Positions 26,206 through 34,387 of a stretch of DNA of 64,000 bases are shown piece after piece. The position numbers and the translations under genes are program-made. The number at the start of each line of letters is the position of its first letter. Position 1 is the stretch's first letter. The stretch comes from Paraburkholderia aspalathi. Its GTDB lineage: Bacteria > Pseudomonadota > Gammaproteobacteria > Burkholderiales > Burkholderiaceae. The notes under the pieces were generated by a model. The model had not been told where the DNA came from. It made no database searches and was given only the letters and a program-made list of their open reading frames with translations. The stretch is from the NCBI RefSeq assembly GCF_900116445.1, contig NZ_FPBH01000005.1, forward strand, positions 62,001 through 126,000, read 5' to 3'.

Positions 26206-27147
26206 TCAGTGAGAAGCAGAGAACGCGTCGAACGTCGCAGCCGGAGATAGCGCGAACGATGCCCGCATATCTCGAGCCTCATCGACCGGTGAGCGTCCGA
26301 AGAAACGCTTGAACTCGCGGCTGAACTGCGAGGGACTTTCATAACCGACACGTGCCGATGCAGAGGCTGCCGTCAAACCGTCGCGAATCATCAGCAGCCT
26401 CGCCTGATGCAAACGCGTCGACTTGATGTATTGGATCGGCGAGGTGAGCGTGACGGTTTTGAAGTTGACATGAAACGCGGGAACGCTCATCCCCGCCTCT
26501 TCCGCGAGACGACTGACATCCAACGGCTGCGCGTAGTCAGTGTGAATTCGCCGCAGCGCTTTCGCGACCCTGCCGAAGCGCCCCTGATGCGCGAGTGCAG
26601 CCCTCATCGCTGCGCCGCGTTCCCCGATCAATACCCGGTAGCAGATTTCCCGCACGATTGCGGGCCCCAGCACCTCCGCGTCCAGAGGTGACGTCAGGGC
26701 TTGCAGCAGGCGCAGGGCCGCTTCGGCGAGGTCTCCCTCGAGCGGCGTCGATACGATCCCTAGCGGCGTGCCTTCCTGATGGCTTCCGCTGCGATCGATC
26801 GCCAGTATCAGATCGGTCAATTCGATCAGATCGAGTCGCAACGTCACAGCCAGCATCGGCTCGGCCTCGCTCGCTTCGGTTTCAGTCGAGAACGGCAGTG
26901 GCACGGACAAGATCAGATAGTGCTGGGCGTCGTAGACATACACCTCCTCGCCCAGAAACCCCAGCTTGCGCCCCTGGCACACGATCACGATGCTGGGCTC
27001 GTACAGCACTGGTGTGCGCCCTAACGGACGGTTGGAGCGCATGAACCGCACGCCCTCCAGCGCGGACTGCGTGTACCCCTCATTCGGCGCCAGACGCTCA
27101 AGCAGGCTCACCATCTTTGCGGAAACCGGGTTGTCGGCAACTGTCAC
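26206..27147 (-). CDS. AraC-family transcriptional regulator
   Basis: 313 residues from GTG 27147, with GAGGAG upstream. The N-terminal ~190 residues are the AraC_N cupin-like domain common in proteobacterial regulators of this size (SIVIVCQGRKLGFLGEEVY). The C-terminal ~100 residues hold two helix-turn-helix motifs, with LDVSRLAEEAGMSVPAFHVN and the AraC signature end YESPSQFSREFKRFFGRSP. It is divergent from three tandem SDR genes and probably controls them. The inducer is unknown. Confidence 0.92.
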   Translation of the reverse strand: MTVADNPVSAKMVSLLERLAPNEGYTQSALEGVRFMRSNRPLGRTPVLYEPSIVIVCQGRKLGFLGEEVYVYDAQHYLILSVPLPFSTETEASEAEPMLAVTLRLDLIELTDLILAIDRSGSHQEGTPLGIVSTPLEGDLAEAALRLLQALTSPLDAEVLGPAIVREICYRVLIGERGAAMRAALAHQGRFGRVAKALRRIHTDYAQPLDVSRLAEEAGMSVPAFHVNFKTVTLTSPIQYIKSTRLHQARLLMIRDGLTAASASARVGYESPSQFSREFKRFFGRSPVDEARDMRASFALSPAATFDAFSASH

Positions 27148-27413
27148 GAAGACTCCTCTTTCGCCAGATCGGGTGAATAAATTCTACCGGATACGCTCGG
27201 CGGCCCGCATCCACTTCAATAGGAATAGGCAATACCGCGATTGTCACGTGTATTCGCGTGCAGGAGCTCGGCTCATAAGATGGGTCATTGGCTGCACGGT
27301 GTGGCCGAAGCGCGCGGGAGACCGCGCCGCGATTGCCTTGCCGCCTCGTGCGCAGACTTCGTAGCCTCTCCCTCAGACAAACCTGCACAGCTTATTGGCA
27401 CGGAGAACGCAAC

Positions 27414-28154
27414 ATGACAACGCAAACCCATCAACCCAAAGTCATCCTTATCACCGGGGCAAGCAGCGGTATCGGCGAAGCAACCGTCCGGCTGCTCGCC
27501 GCCCAAGGTCACCAGCTCGTGATCGGCGCACGGCGCACGGAACGACTCGCGGCGCTGGCCGAAGAAATCCAGGCAACCGGCGGCTCGGTTCGTTACAAGG
27601 CACTCGACGTCACGTCCGCCGAAGACGTCAACGCATTCGCCCAATCCGCACTGGACGCCTTCGGCCGCATCGACGTGATCGTCAACAACGCCGGCGTGAT
27701 GCCTTTGTCGCCCTTGAGCGCGACAAAGGTGGACGAATGGAATCGCATGATCGACGTGAATATCCGCGGCGTGCTGCACGGCATTGCTGCGGTCCTGCCG
27801 ACCATGGAGCGCCAGGGGTTTGGCCAGGTCATCAATATCTCCTCGATCGGCGGCCTCTCTGTCACGCCGACGGCCGCCGTGTATTGCGCCACCAAGTTCG
27901 CCGTGCGCGCTATCTCGGACGGTCTGCGTCAGGAAACCGACAAGATTCGCGTGACCGTGATCTGCCCGGGCGTCGTGGAATCGGAGTTGGCCGATTCGAT
28001 CTCCGACGATACCGCGCGCGCAGCGATGCAGGACTTCCGCCGCGTGGCGCTGACGTCAGACGCCATTGCGCGTTCGATCGCCTACGCAGTCGAGCAGCCG
28101 GCGGACGTGGATGTCAGCGAAATCGTTGTGCGCCCAACGGCGAGCCCTTTCTAA
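27414..28154 (+). CDS. SDR-family oxidoreductase (first of three)
   Basis: 246 residues from ATG 27414 with GGAG upstream; an earlier in-frame start at 27288 has no ribosome site and lies in the promoter region. TGASSGIGEA, NNAGVMP, Ser in INISSIGG and YCATK make a complete classical SDR set. ARRTERL after the second strand suggests NADP(H). It leads a run of three different SDR genes under the divergent AraC-type regulator. The substrate is unknown; it is of the broad clavulanate-dehydrogenase-like type. Confidence 0.9.
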   Translation: MTTQTHQPKVILITGASSGIGEATVRLLAAQGHQLVIGARRTERLAALAEEIQATGGSVRYKALDVTSAEDVNAFAQSALDAFGRIDVIVNNAGVMPLSPLSATKVDEWNRMIDVNIRGVLHGIAAVLPTMERQGFGQVINISSIGGLSVTPTAAVYCATKFAVRAISDGLRQETDKIRVTVICPGVVESELADSISDDTARAAMQDFRRVALTSDAIARSIAYAVEQPADVDVSEIVVRPTASPF

Positions 28155-28197
28155 CAAGTCTCATCTCTTGATCCTCATTTCCTTGGAGCAATTCATC

Positions 28198-28959
28198 ATG
28201 ACTTCACAAGCATCCACCCACCAACCGTTCGCCGGCAAGGTTGCCATCGTCACCGGTGCGGCAAGCGGCATCGGACTCGCCACCACCGAACTGTTGCACT
28301 CGCAAGGCGCGAGCGTGATCGCCGTTGGACGCGGCAACAATGTCGAAGCGTTGGCCCGGCCCGGGATCGTCCCGCTCATCGCCGACGTCGCGCATGAGGA
28401 AAGCGCGGTGCGCGCGGTGGCCGCTGCGATGGAACACTTCGGCAAGCTGGACATTCTGGTCAACAACGCCGCGATCATCATTAACAAACCGGTCATCGAG
28501 ATGACGCTCGACGACTGGAACGGTATCCAGGCGGTCAACTCCACCGGCGCATTCCTGTTCTCGCGTGAAGCCATGCGCGCGATGATGCCGGCGAAGACCG
28601 GCGCAATCGTCAACGTGGGTTCATACGCGTGCTACCAGGCGTTTCCGCTGATCGCGGCCTATGCGGCCTCGAAAGGCGCACTCGCTCAGTTGACGCGCGC
28701 CATGTCGCTCGAGGCGATCGATCACGGCATTCGTGTCAATGCGGTGGGATCCGGCGATGCGGTGACAAACATCACGAACCATCTTCATGACGACGGCCCG
28801 GCCTTCCTCGCCGAGCACGGTAAGAATGCGCCGATCAAGCGTGCGGCCGATCCGCGTGAAATTGCTGAAGTAATCGCCTTTCTGGCTTCTGAGAAAGCGA
28901 GCTATATCGTCGGCGCAGTCGTAATGGCTGACGGTGGAATGAGCGTGGCACTCAAGTAA
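28198..28959 (+). CDS. SDR-family oxidoreductase (second of three)
   Basis: 253 residues from ATG 28198 with TTGGAG upstream, 43 bases after the first [18 protein letters not shown] (Ala for Gly in the NNAG motif), Ser in VNVGSYACYQ, YAASK and the C-terminal ADGGMSVALK define a classical SDR. The acidic or basic cofactor selector is not obvious (AVGRGN). It shares only family-level similarity with its neighbours, so the three probably perform different steps or accept different substrates. Confidence 0.88.
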   Translation: MTSQASTHQPFAGKVAIVTGAASGIGLATTELLHSQGASVIAVGRGNNVEALARPGIVPLIADVAHEESAVRAVAAAMEHFGKLDILVNNAAIIINKPVIEMTLDDWNGIQAVNSTGAFLFSREAMRAMMPAKTGAIVNVGSYACYQAFPLIAAYAASKGALAQLTRAMSLEAIDHGIRVNAVGSGDAVTNITNHLHDDGPAFLAEHGKNAPIKRAADPREIAEVIAFLASEKASYIVGAVVMADGGMSVALK

Positions 28960-29031
28960 GACTCTGACCACATTCTTTTGAAACGTCGCTGAAATTTTAT
29001 TTCGTATTCCATATCTATCAAGGAAATTATC

Positions 29032-29880
29032 ATGAACAAGTCCGCAAAAATCTGGTTTGTCACTGGCGCATCGAAAGGCGTCGGCCAACGGCTCGTACGG
29101 CAACTCCTCGCGCGTGGCGATTACGTCGCCGCGACTTCGCGAACCGTGGCGTCGCTGACGGAAGCGATCGGCCCCGCATCGGAGCAATTTCTTCCTCTGC
29201 AAGTGGATCTGACCAACGATCAGAGCGTGCACTCCGCCATCGCGCAAACGGTCAAGACGTTCGGCAAGGTCGACGTGATCGTCAATAACGCCGGCTACGC
29301 ACAACAGGGCACCGTCGAGGCGCTTTCGGACGAGGAGCTTCGGCAGAATTTCGAAGTCAACCTGTTCGCACCGCTGTTGGTACTCCGGCACGCGCTCCCG
29401 CATCTGCGCGAGCAGCGCGGCGGGCATGTTATCAACCTCTCCTCGATTGTCGGCTATCAAGGAGGCTACGCTGGTTGGGGCAGCTATGTGGCGAGCAAGT
29501 TCGCGCTCGCGGGCCTGACCGAGTCGCTCGCGGCCGAGGTGGCCGAGTTCGGCATCAAGGCAACGGTGGTCTACCCTGGGCCGGTGCGCACGGAGTTTTT
29601 GTCGAGTGGCGCGCTAGCGGTGGCCAAACGACAAATCGATGAATACACCGAAGCCAAGGCATCGCTCGATCTGCACCTGGGCACGCTGCACGGTCATCAG
29701 GCCGGCGATCCGGACAAGTTGGCCATGCTGATCATGCAGGCTGTTGATGTCGCCGAACCGCCGTTGCACCTGTTCGCCGGCAAGATCGCCAACGAACTGG
29801 CGGCGCAAAAAGCCGCGGCGGTCCAACGCGATCTTGAAGCGTGGAAGGGCTCATCCGAAGCGACGGATTTTGTTGAGTAA
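29032..29880 (+). CDS. SDR-family oxidoreductase (third of three)
   Basis: 282 residues from ATG 29032 with AAGGAA upstream. TGASKGVGQR, NNAGYAQQG, Ser in INLSSIVG and YVASK are all present. ATSRTVASL suggests NADP(H). It is longer than the other two, with a C-terminal extension (about 40 residues, rich in Ala and Glu) typical of the KR-like SDR group that acts on larger substrates. A hairpin at 29890-29919 closes the operon. Confidence 0.88.
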   Translation: MNKSAKIWFVTGASKGVGQRLVRQLLARGDYVAATSRTVASLTEAIGPASEQFLPLQVDLTNDQSVHSAIAQTVKTFGKVDVIVNNAGYAQQGTVEALSDEELRQNFEVNLFAPLLVLRHALPHLREQRGGHVINLSSIVGYQGGYAGWGSYVASKFALAGLTESLAAEVAEFGIKATVVYPGPVRTEFLSSGALAVAKRQIDEYTEAKASLDLHLGTLHGHQAGDPDKLAMLIMQAVDVAEPPLHLFAGKIANELAAQKAAAVQRDLEAWKGSSEATDFVE

Positions 29881-29889
29881 CCTCAAAGG

Positions 29890-29919
29890 CAGGCAGCGTT
29901 CAGCGATGGACGCTGCCTG
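29890..29919 (+). terminator. Hairpin closing the SDR operon
   Basis: CAGGCAGCGT and ACGCTGCCTG form a perfect 10-bp stem around TCAGCGATGG, 10 bases after the third SDR stop. There is no T-tract. The loop shares GCGATGG with another hairpin at 38187-38217. Confidence 0.6.
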
Positions 29920-29930
29920 GCGGGAATTCC

Positions 29931-29963
29931 AATGTTGGAGTAAACGTGATCGAATGTTGGAGT
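29931..29963 (+). repeat. Pair of 11-bp direct repeats upstream of the antitoxin gene
   Basis: AATGTTGGAGT occurs at 29931-29941 and 29953-29963, with a 22-base period (two helical turns). It lies just upstream of the helix-turn-helix gene and may be its binding site for autoregulation. Confidence 0.5.
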
Positions 29964-29986
29964 CGAAGAATCTAGTGGGATTTGCA

Positions 29987-30307
29987 ATGGCTAAGGGACC
30001 TTTCAGAAGCAGTGCGTCGGAAGCAATTCATAGCGCAGCTTCCGGTCTGCATCGAGCAAAAGTCATCGACAAAAAGACGATGCGTGAGTATGACGATCTG
30101 TGCATCGAAAAGGCACCGGAGTTCAACGCGAAAGAAATCGCCCGCATCCGGAAAAGCGTGAACGTCAGTCAAGGTGTGTTTGCCTTGTACCTCAACACAA
30201 CTGCGTCAACCATTCGTCAATGGGAACAGGGCGACAAGAAGCCCAGCGGGATCGCCGCTCGTATGCTCCAGCTCGTACAGAAGAACGGTCTTGAGATTTT
30301 CGGTTGA
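29987..30307 (+). CDS. Orphan HigA/NadS-type helix-turn-helix antitoxin
   Basis: 106 residues from ATG 29987. ATG 29954 in the same frame would add 11 residues. The N-terminal part (ASEAIHSAASGLHRAKVIDKKTM) and the C-terminal XRE domain (KEIARIRKSVNVSQGVFALYLNTTASTIRQWEQG, given here only as its landmarks NVSQGVFA and STIRQWEQG) match the small antitoxin/regulator group paired with RelE/HigB-like toxins. In that group the toxin gene normally comes first. Here only about 100 bases separate it from the SDR operon and no toxin frame is present. It is convergent with UPF0182, with one base between the stops. Confidence 0.8.
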   Translation: MAKGPFRSSASEAIHSAASGLHRAKVIDKKTMREYDDLCIEKAPEFNAKEIARIRKSVNVSQGVFALYLNTTASTIRQWEQGDKKPSGIAARMLQLVQKNGLEIFG

Positions 30308-30308
30308 A

Positions 30309-33065
30309 TCACTTCTTCCCGTCTGACCGTCCCCCACCGAGCGCCTCAAGCAGTGGCCGCAGCGCATCCAATTCCACACCAAACCCACTCCAGTCCCCCG
30401 CCTTCAATCGCTCGATCGCACGGTCATAGTGTGCAAGCGCCTCACGCGCACGCGCATCCGCTGTCCCCTGAGGCTGCGACGCGAGCGGACCACTTTCCTT
30501 GAAAAGCGCCGCCAACGCCTCACCCAACGTTTCCCTCATCACCACTCGATCCCCATACGCAGCAATCACCCGCTTCAACTCAGGTAACTGCCCCGACTCC
30601 GCACGCAGGTAGAGCGGCGAGATATAGAGAATCGAATTCTCAATCGGCACAACAAGAAGATGGCCGCGAATGACACGCGAACCCATCTGGTTCCACAGCG
30701 AAATCTGCTGCGAAATCTCAGTGTTCTGCTGGATGCGCGCCTCAATCTGGAACGGCCCATAGACGAGCTTATCCTTCGGAAACGAGTAGACGACAAGCTT
30801 GCCGTAGTTAGGCGGATCGCAACGCGCGGCGAGCCACGCGATCATATTGTCGCGCTGGCTGGGCACCATCGGCAGCATTAGGACGAACTCCTCGCGCGGT
30901 TCCCCCGGCAGCCGCATGATCATGTAGTAAGGCGCCATCGGCGTGCCGGGACTATTCCCGCCATCAACGCCGATCAATTCCCGTGGGAACTGCCAAAGAT
31001 CCTCGCGATTGTAGAAAACCTCCGGCGCATCCATGTGATAGGCCCGATAAAGTTGCGCCTGGATCTGGAACAGCTCTTCCGGATAGCGGATATGTTGCTG
31101 AAGATCTTGCGGCATCGTCGCGAGCGGCTTGAACAGACCCGGGAAAATGCGCTGATACGTTCGCATGATCGGATCGTTCGGATCGCTCACATAGAAATCG
31201 ACCGTACCGTTATATGCGTCGACCACAACCTTGACTGCGTTGCGGATGTAGTTGGCGCCATCGTCGAAGCCCGGCTGCGCATAGGGGAACCAACTGCTCG
31301 TCGTATACGCGTCCTGCATCCAGAAAAGGCGTCCGTTGCTTGTGACGAGGTAGGGATCATGATCGAGCCTAAGGAACGGGGCGATCGTGCGCACGCGATC
31401 CTGAATGTTACGGTGCAGCAGAATGCGGCTACTGTTCGTGATGTAGTCGGTTAGCAGAATGTTCGGATCGTTGAACTGCCACGCGAAGAGGCTGCGGCGC
31501 GCGCTGCTGCCGAGGCCAATACCATCGCTCCCGCTGTAAGCGGTGTAGACGTTGTCCTTACCCTTGGGATAGTCGAACTCGGGGATGCTGCCTTTCACAA
31601 TGACGTAACCCTCACCCCCTTCACCAAAATACAGACGCGGCTCGCGAATAGCCGGCCCGCCGTGCGCGACAGGCGGAATATCCTGCAGATAGAAGGACGG
31701 CAAACCTTCCGTCGATTTTTCAGTGACGGGCGACATCACGACGCCGTTGCCATGCGTGAACAGGAGGTGCAGGTTCACCCAGGTCTGTGCGTTGGCGGGG
31801 AGCATCGAAGGCTCCAGTTCGCGGGCCGACAACATCACCTGCCGATAACCGGTGTCGAGCCGGTAGCGATCGATGTCAACAGAGAAAAATTTGTAGTACG
31901 TCCTGATCTCCTGCAACTGCGCATAGGTATCCATCAGCGGCTGCACATCCCACAGCCGAATGTTATCGATGGTCGCGCGATTGGCCTCGAGCGAGGCCAG
32001 ATTCAATTCCTGATCAGCCGGAAACGGTTTTACCGCGATCTGTGTGAGGCCGTAAGCCATTCGCGTTAGCGCGATATTGTGTTTGATATAGGGCATCTCC
32101 AGTTGCAGTTCACTCGGCTTGACATAGAGGCGCTGGAACAGCGCCGGGTAGATCAAGGCGAACACGAACGAGGTGCCGAACACCAACAACAACGAGGCGA
32201 CAGGAATTCGATATCCCTGCCGGCGCATATTGACCCAGCACGCGACAGCTGCAACAACAGCAAGGCCAACGAGCACCCACAAGACCGGAAGCTCGACGTG
32301 AATGTCGGTATAGCCGGCGCCGACCACGACGCCGTTATCGCCGTAGAGCAGCAGAAAGCGGTCGAGTGTGTAGGACCAGGCCTTCAGGAGAAAGAACGCA
32401 CCGAGCAGCGCTGAAGCGTGAGCAATGGCAGCGGGAGAGAGTACACGCGGTGCCCGATCAAACGTGACGTCGCCGCGAACTCCATACACCGCGGCTGCAA
32501 CGAGCGCACTGCAGAAGATCAGCTGCAGCAGCCAGTTCTTGAACGCAAGATAGGCGGGCAGCGAGAACAGATAAAAGCTAATGTCCTGGCCAAAAACCGG
32601 ATCGCGGTCGCCATAAGGCACCTGATGCAGGAAACGTAACACCAGATCCCAGTTAGAGATTTCGCCCCCAGCGATGATCAGCGCCAGGACAATCGCGCAG
32701 CCCACAATGCTGGCGCGCCATGGAATGCGCGGTGCGAGCTGGTCCGCCAGTTCACTGATGAACTCCGGCGTACCTGACAGACGGGCCGTTTCGACTTGCC
32801 AACTACCGGGACGCCGCGCATAGCGATGCGCAAGGAACCCCGATGCAGCAATTACGCCCGCCGACACTACGAACACGGCGGCAAAGAGGAGCGCCTTGGC
32901 GGAGAGAGTCGTCCAGAAAACACCGACGTAACCGATTGAAGCAAACCACAGCCAGTCGACCACGACGCCAGTGAGACGCCCGGCGACGATCAAGGCGCCC
33001 ACAACGACCGCAACCATAATTGCGATGCGTCTAACGTTCATGCCGGAGCTTGGTTGCCAATGCAT
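30309..33065 (-). CDS. UPF0182-family large membrane protein
   Basis: 918 residues with about seven transmembrane helices in the first 330 residues and a large, mostly non-membrane C-terminal region that begins near KHNIALTRMAYGL. This layout, with sequences such as PLMDTYAQLQEIRTYYKF and DVDRYRLD-like VDIDRYRLDTGYRQVML, is that of UPF0182 (COG1615), a widespread family of unknown function. AAAGGAGG sits 4 bases before ATG 33065, confirming this start over the internal Met at 33041. The gene is isolated. No catalytic motif is evident. Confidence 0.9.
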   Translation of the reverse strand: MHWQPSSGMNVRRIAIMVAVVVGALIVAGRLTGVVVDWLWFASIGYVGVFWTTLSAKALLFAAVFVVSAGVIAASGFLAHRYARRPGSWQVETARLSGTPEFISELADQLAPRIPWRASIVGCAIVLALIIAGGEISNWDLVLRFLHQVPYGDRDPVFGQDISFYLFSLPAYLAFKNWLLQLIFCSALVAAAVYGVRGDVTFDRAPRVLSPAAIAHASALLGAFFLLKAWSYTLDRFLLLYGDNGVVVGAGYTDIHVELPVLWVLVGLAVVAAVACWVNMRRQGYRIPVASLLLVFGTSFVFALIYPALFQRLYVKPSELQLEMPYIKHNIALTRMAYGLTQIAVKPFPADQELNLASLEANRATIDNIRLWDVQPLMDTYAQLQEIRTYYKFFSVDIDRYRLDTGYRQVMLSARELEPSMLPANAQTWVNLHLLFTHGNGVVMSPVTEKSTEGLPSFYLQDIPPVAHGGPAIREPRLYFGEGGEGYVIVKGSIPEFDYPKGKDNVYTAYSGSDGIGLGSSARRSLFAWQFNDPNILLTDYITNSSRILLHRNIQDRVRTIAPFLRLDHDPYLVTSNGRLFWMQDAYTTSSWFPYAQPGFDDGANYIRNAVKVVVDAYNGTVDFYVSDPNDPIMRTYQRIFPGLFKPLATMPQDLQQHIRYPEELFQIQAQLYRAYHMDAPEVFYNREDLWQFPRELIGVDGGNSPGTPMAPYYMIMRLPGEPREEFVLMLPMVPSQRDNMIAWLAARCDPPNYGKLVVYSFPKDKLVYGPFQIEARIQQNTEISQQISLWNQMGSRVIRGHLLVVPIENSILYISPLYLRAESGQLPELKRVIAAYGDRVVMRETLGEALAALFKESGPLASQPQGTADARAREALAHYDRAIERLKAGDWSGFGVELDALRPLLEALGGGRSDGKK

Positions 33066-33277
33066 CGCCCCTCCTTTGCCGGGACGCCACTTGTGGCTGA
33101 CTGCGATCAGGTCTGCTTAAGCCGCTACTCTGCTGCGAACCTGGCTGACCGGTTTGAAGTCGGCGCGCAGTCAATGAATGATTAGGGTCACATAACTGAT
33201 TGTAGTCCGGCGAAGCAACGCGCGTACGCTCACCCAGTCCGCGCACGGATGAACGGACAACCTCCCACAGCGCAACG

Positions 33278-34312
33278 TTAGAAACGCTCGATCATGCCGA
33301 ACTGCACACCCCGCACAGATGCGCCCGGCCACGACGGCGTGAGCCCCGTCACATTCACCCCGCGCAACGTGAACTCACCCTGCCCGCGATTGCGCAACCA
33401 GCCGGCGCTCGCATAGAGCAGAGATCGCTTGGAGAGGTCGTACTCGCATGCCGCGCTGAACTGATCGGCGTTGTTGTCACCACCTGAGCGATCACGCAGA
33501 TAGGTGTAGCCGAGTGAGGCACGAAAGTGCGAATTCACGGCATAGCGCGCGGAGACGGCTACACCGTCGTTGTGATATCGCGGCGTACCGCCATCGCCAT
33601 TGAAGAACGATAGAAACCCCGTGACCGGGCCATAGATGTACGAGACGCCACCCAGGTTAGCGCGCAACGCGCCGTCGCCATGCGTCTGTTGATGCGCGTA
33701 CGAGATGCGGAACGGTCCCTCGCGCCATGCGAAGGTTTCGATGTGGCCGGCGAGCCCGTTGCCATCATTGCTGGCGTCGCCGTCGCGCAGGGCTGCCATG
33801 ATGGTCGTGGAGAAGCCATGGAATTCGGGCGAGAGATAGGTGATCGCATTGCTCTCGTAGGGCGTGATCTTGGAGAGGTTGTCGAGACCGGAAGCGATCG
33901 TGCCGGCGTCGAACGCATCGAGGCCGCCCTTGAACGGAATATAGATCGGCGAGTACTGACGGCCGACGCGCACGGTGCCGTAAAGCGTATCCACTCCGAC
34001 CCAGGCCTGCCGGTTGAAGATCGTGTTCGCGACGGCAAAGGTGCCGTCAGCGGAACCGAAGCCGTTCTCCAGAGTGAACAGAATCTTGATGCCGTCGCCG
34101 ATATCCTCGACGCCGCGCAAGCCAACGCGCGATCCCCGATAAGCGCCGGAATCCATACGAGCAACGTAGCCCGCCCCCGGATTGGTGATTTCAATGCTCG
34201 TATCGAGTGCGCCATAGAGCGTGACGGAACTTTGCGCATGCGCAAGCGTGGCGTGCATCGCGATCGAGGCCAGCACGACACAGGCTCGCGACGCAAAGCG
34301 TGAATGGTTCAT
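33278..34312 (-). CDS. Gram-negative porin
   Basis: 344 residues from ATG 34312. The signal peptide ends LAHA before QSSVTLYGALDTSIE, and the C terminus is GMIERF, with the terminal Phe of beta-barrel proteins. It is the third Burkholderia-type porin here and shorter than the others. An ATG 24 bases upstream (34336) lies inside the stem of a terminator hairpin, so the later ATG is preferred, although neither has a good ribosome site. It lies downstream of the PQQ dehydrogenase gene on the same strand but is separated from it by that terminator. Confidence 0.88.
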   Translation of the reverse strand: MNHSRFASRACVVLASIAMHATLAHAQSSVTLYGALDTSIEITNPGAGYVARMDSGAYRGSRVGLRGVEDIGDGIKILFTLENGFGSADGTFAVANTIFNRQAWVGVDTLYGTVRVGRQYSPIYIPFKGGLDAFDAGTIASGLDNLSKITPYESNAITYLSPEFHGFSTTIMAALRDGDASNDGNGLAGHIETFAWREGPFRISYAHQQTHGDGALRANLGGVSYIYGPVTGFLSFFNGDGGTPRYHNDGVAVSARYAVNSHFRASLGYTYLRDRSGGDNNADQFSAACEYDLSKRSLLYASAGWLRNRGQGEFTLRGVNVTGLTPSWPGASVRGVQFGMIERF

Positions 34313-34320
34313 TCGACGAT

Positions 34321-34350
34321 ATAAAAAGCGGCGCATTCAATGCGCCGCAT
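34321..34350 (-). terminator. Intrinsic terminator between the PQQ dehydrogenase and porin genes
   Basis: On the minus strand GCGGCGCAT and ATGCGCCGC pair perfectly around a TGA loop and are followed directly by five T residues (34327-34323). It lies about 40 bases after the dehydrogenase stop and only 9 bases before the porin ATG, so the porin must rely on read-through, a promoter inside the upstream gene, or a regulated attenuator. Confidence 0.85.
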
Positions 34351-34387
34351 AAGGGACAAGAAAAACCGCATGCGCGGCGCGTGCCGC

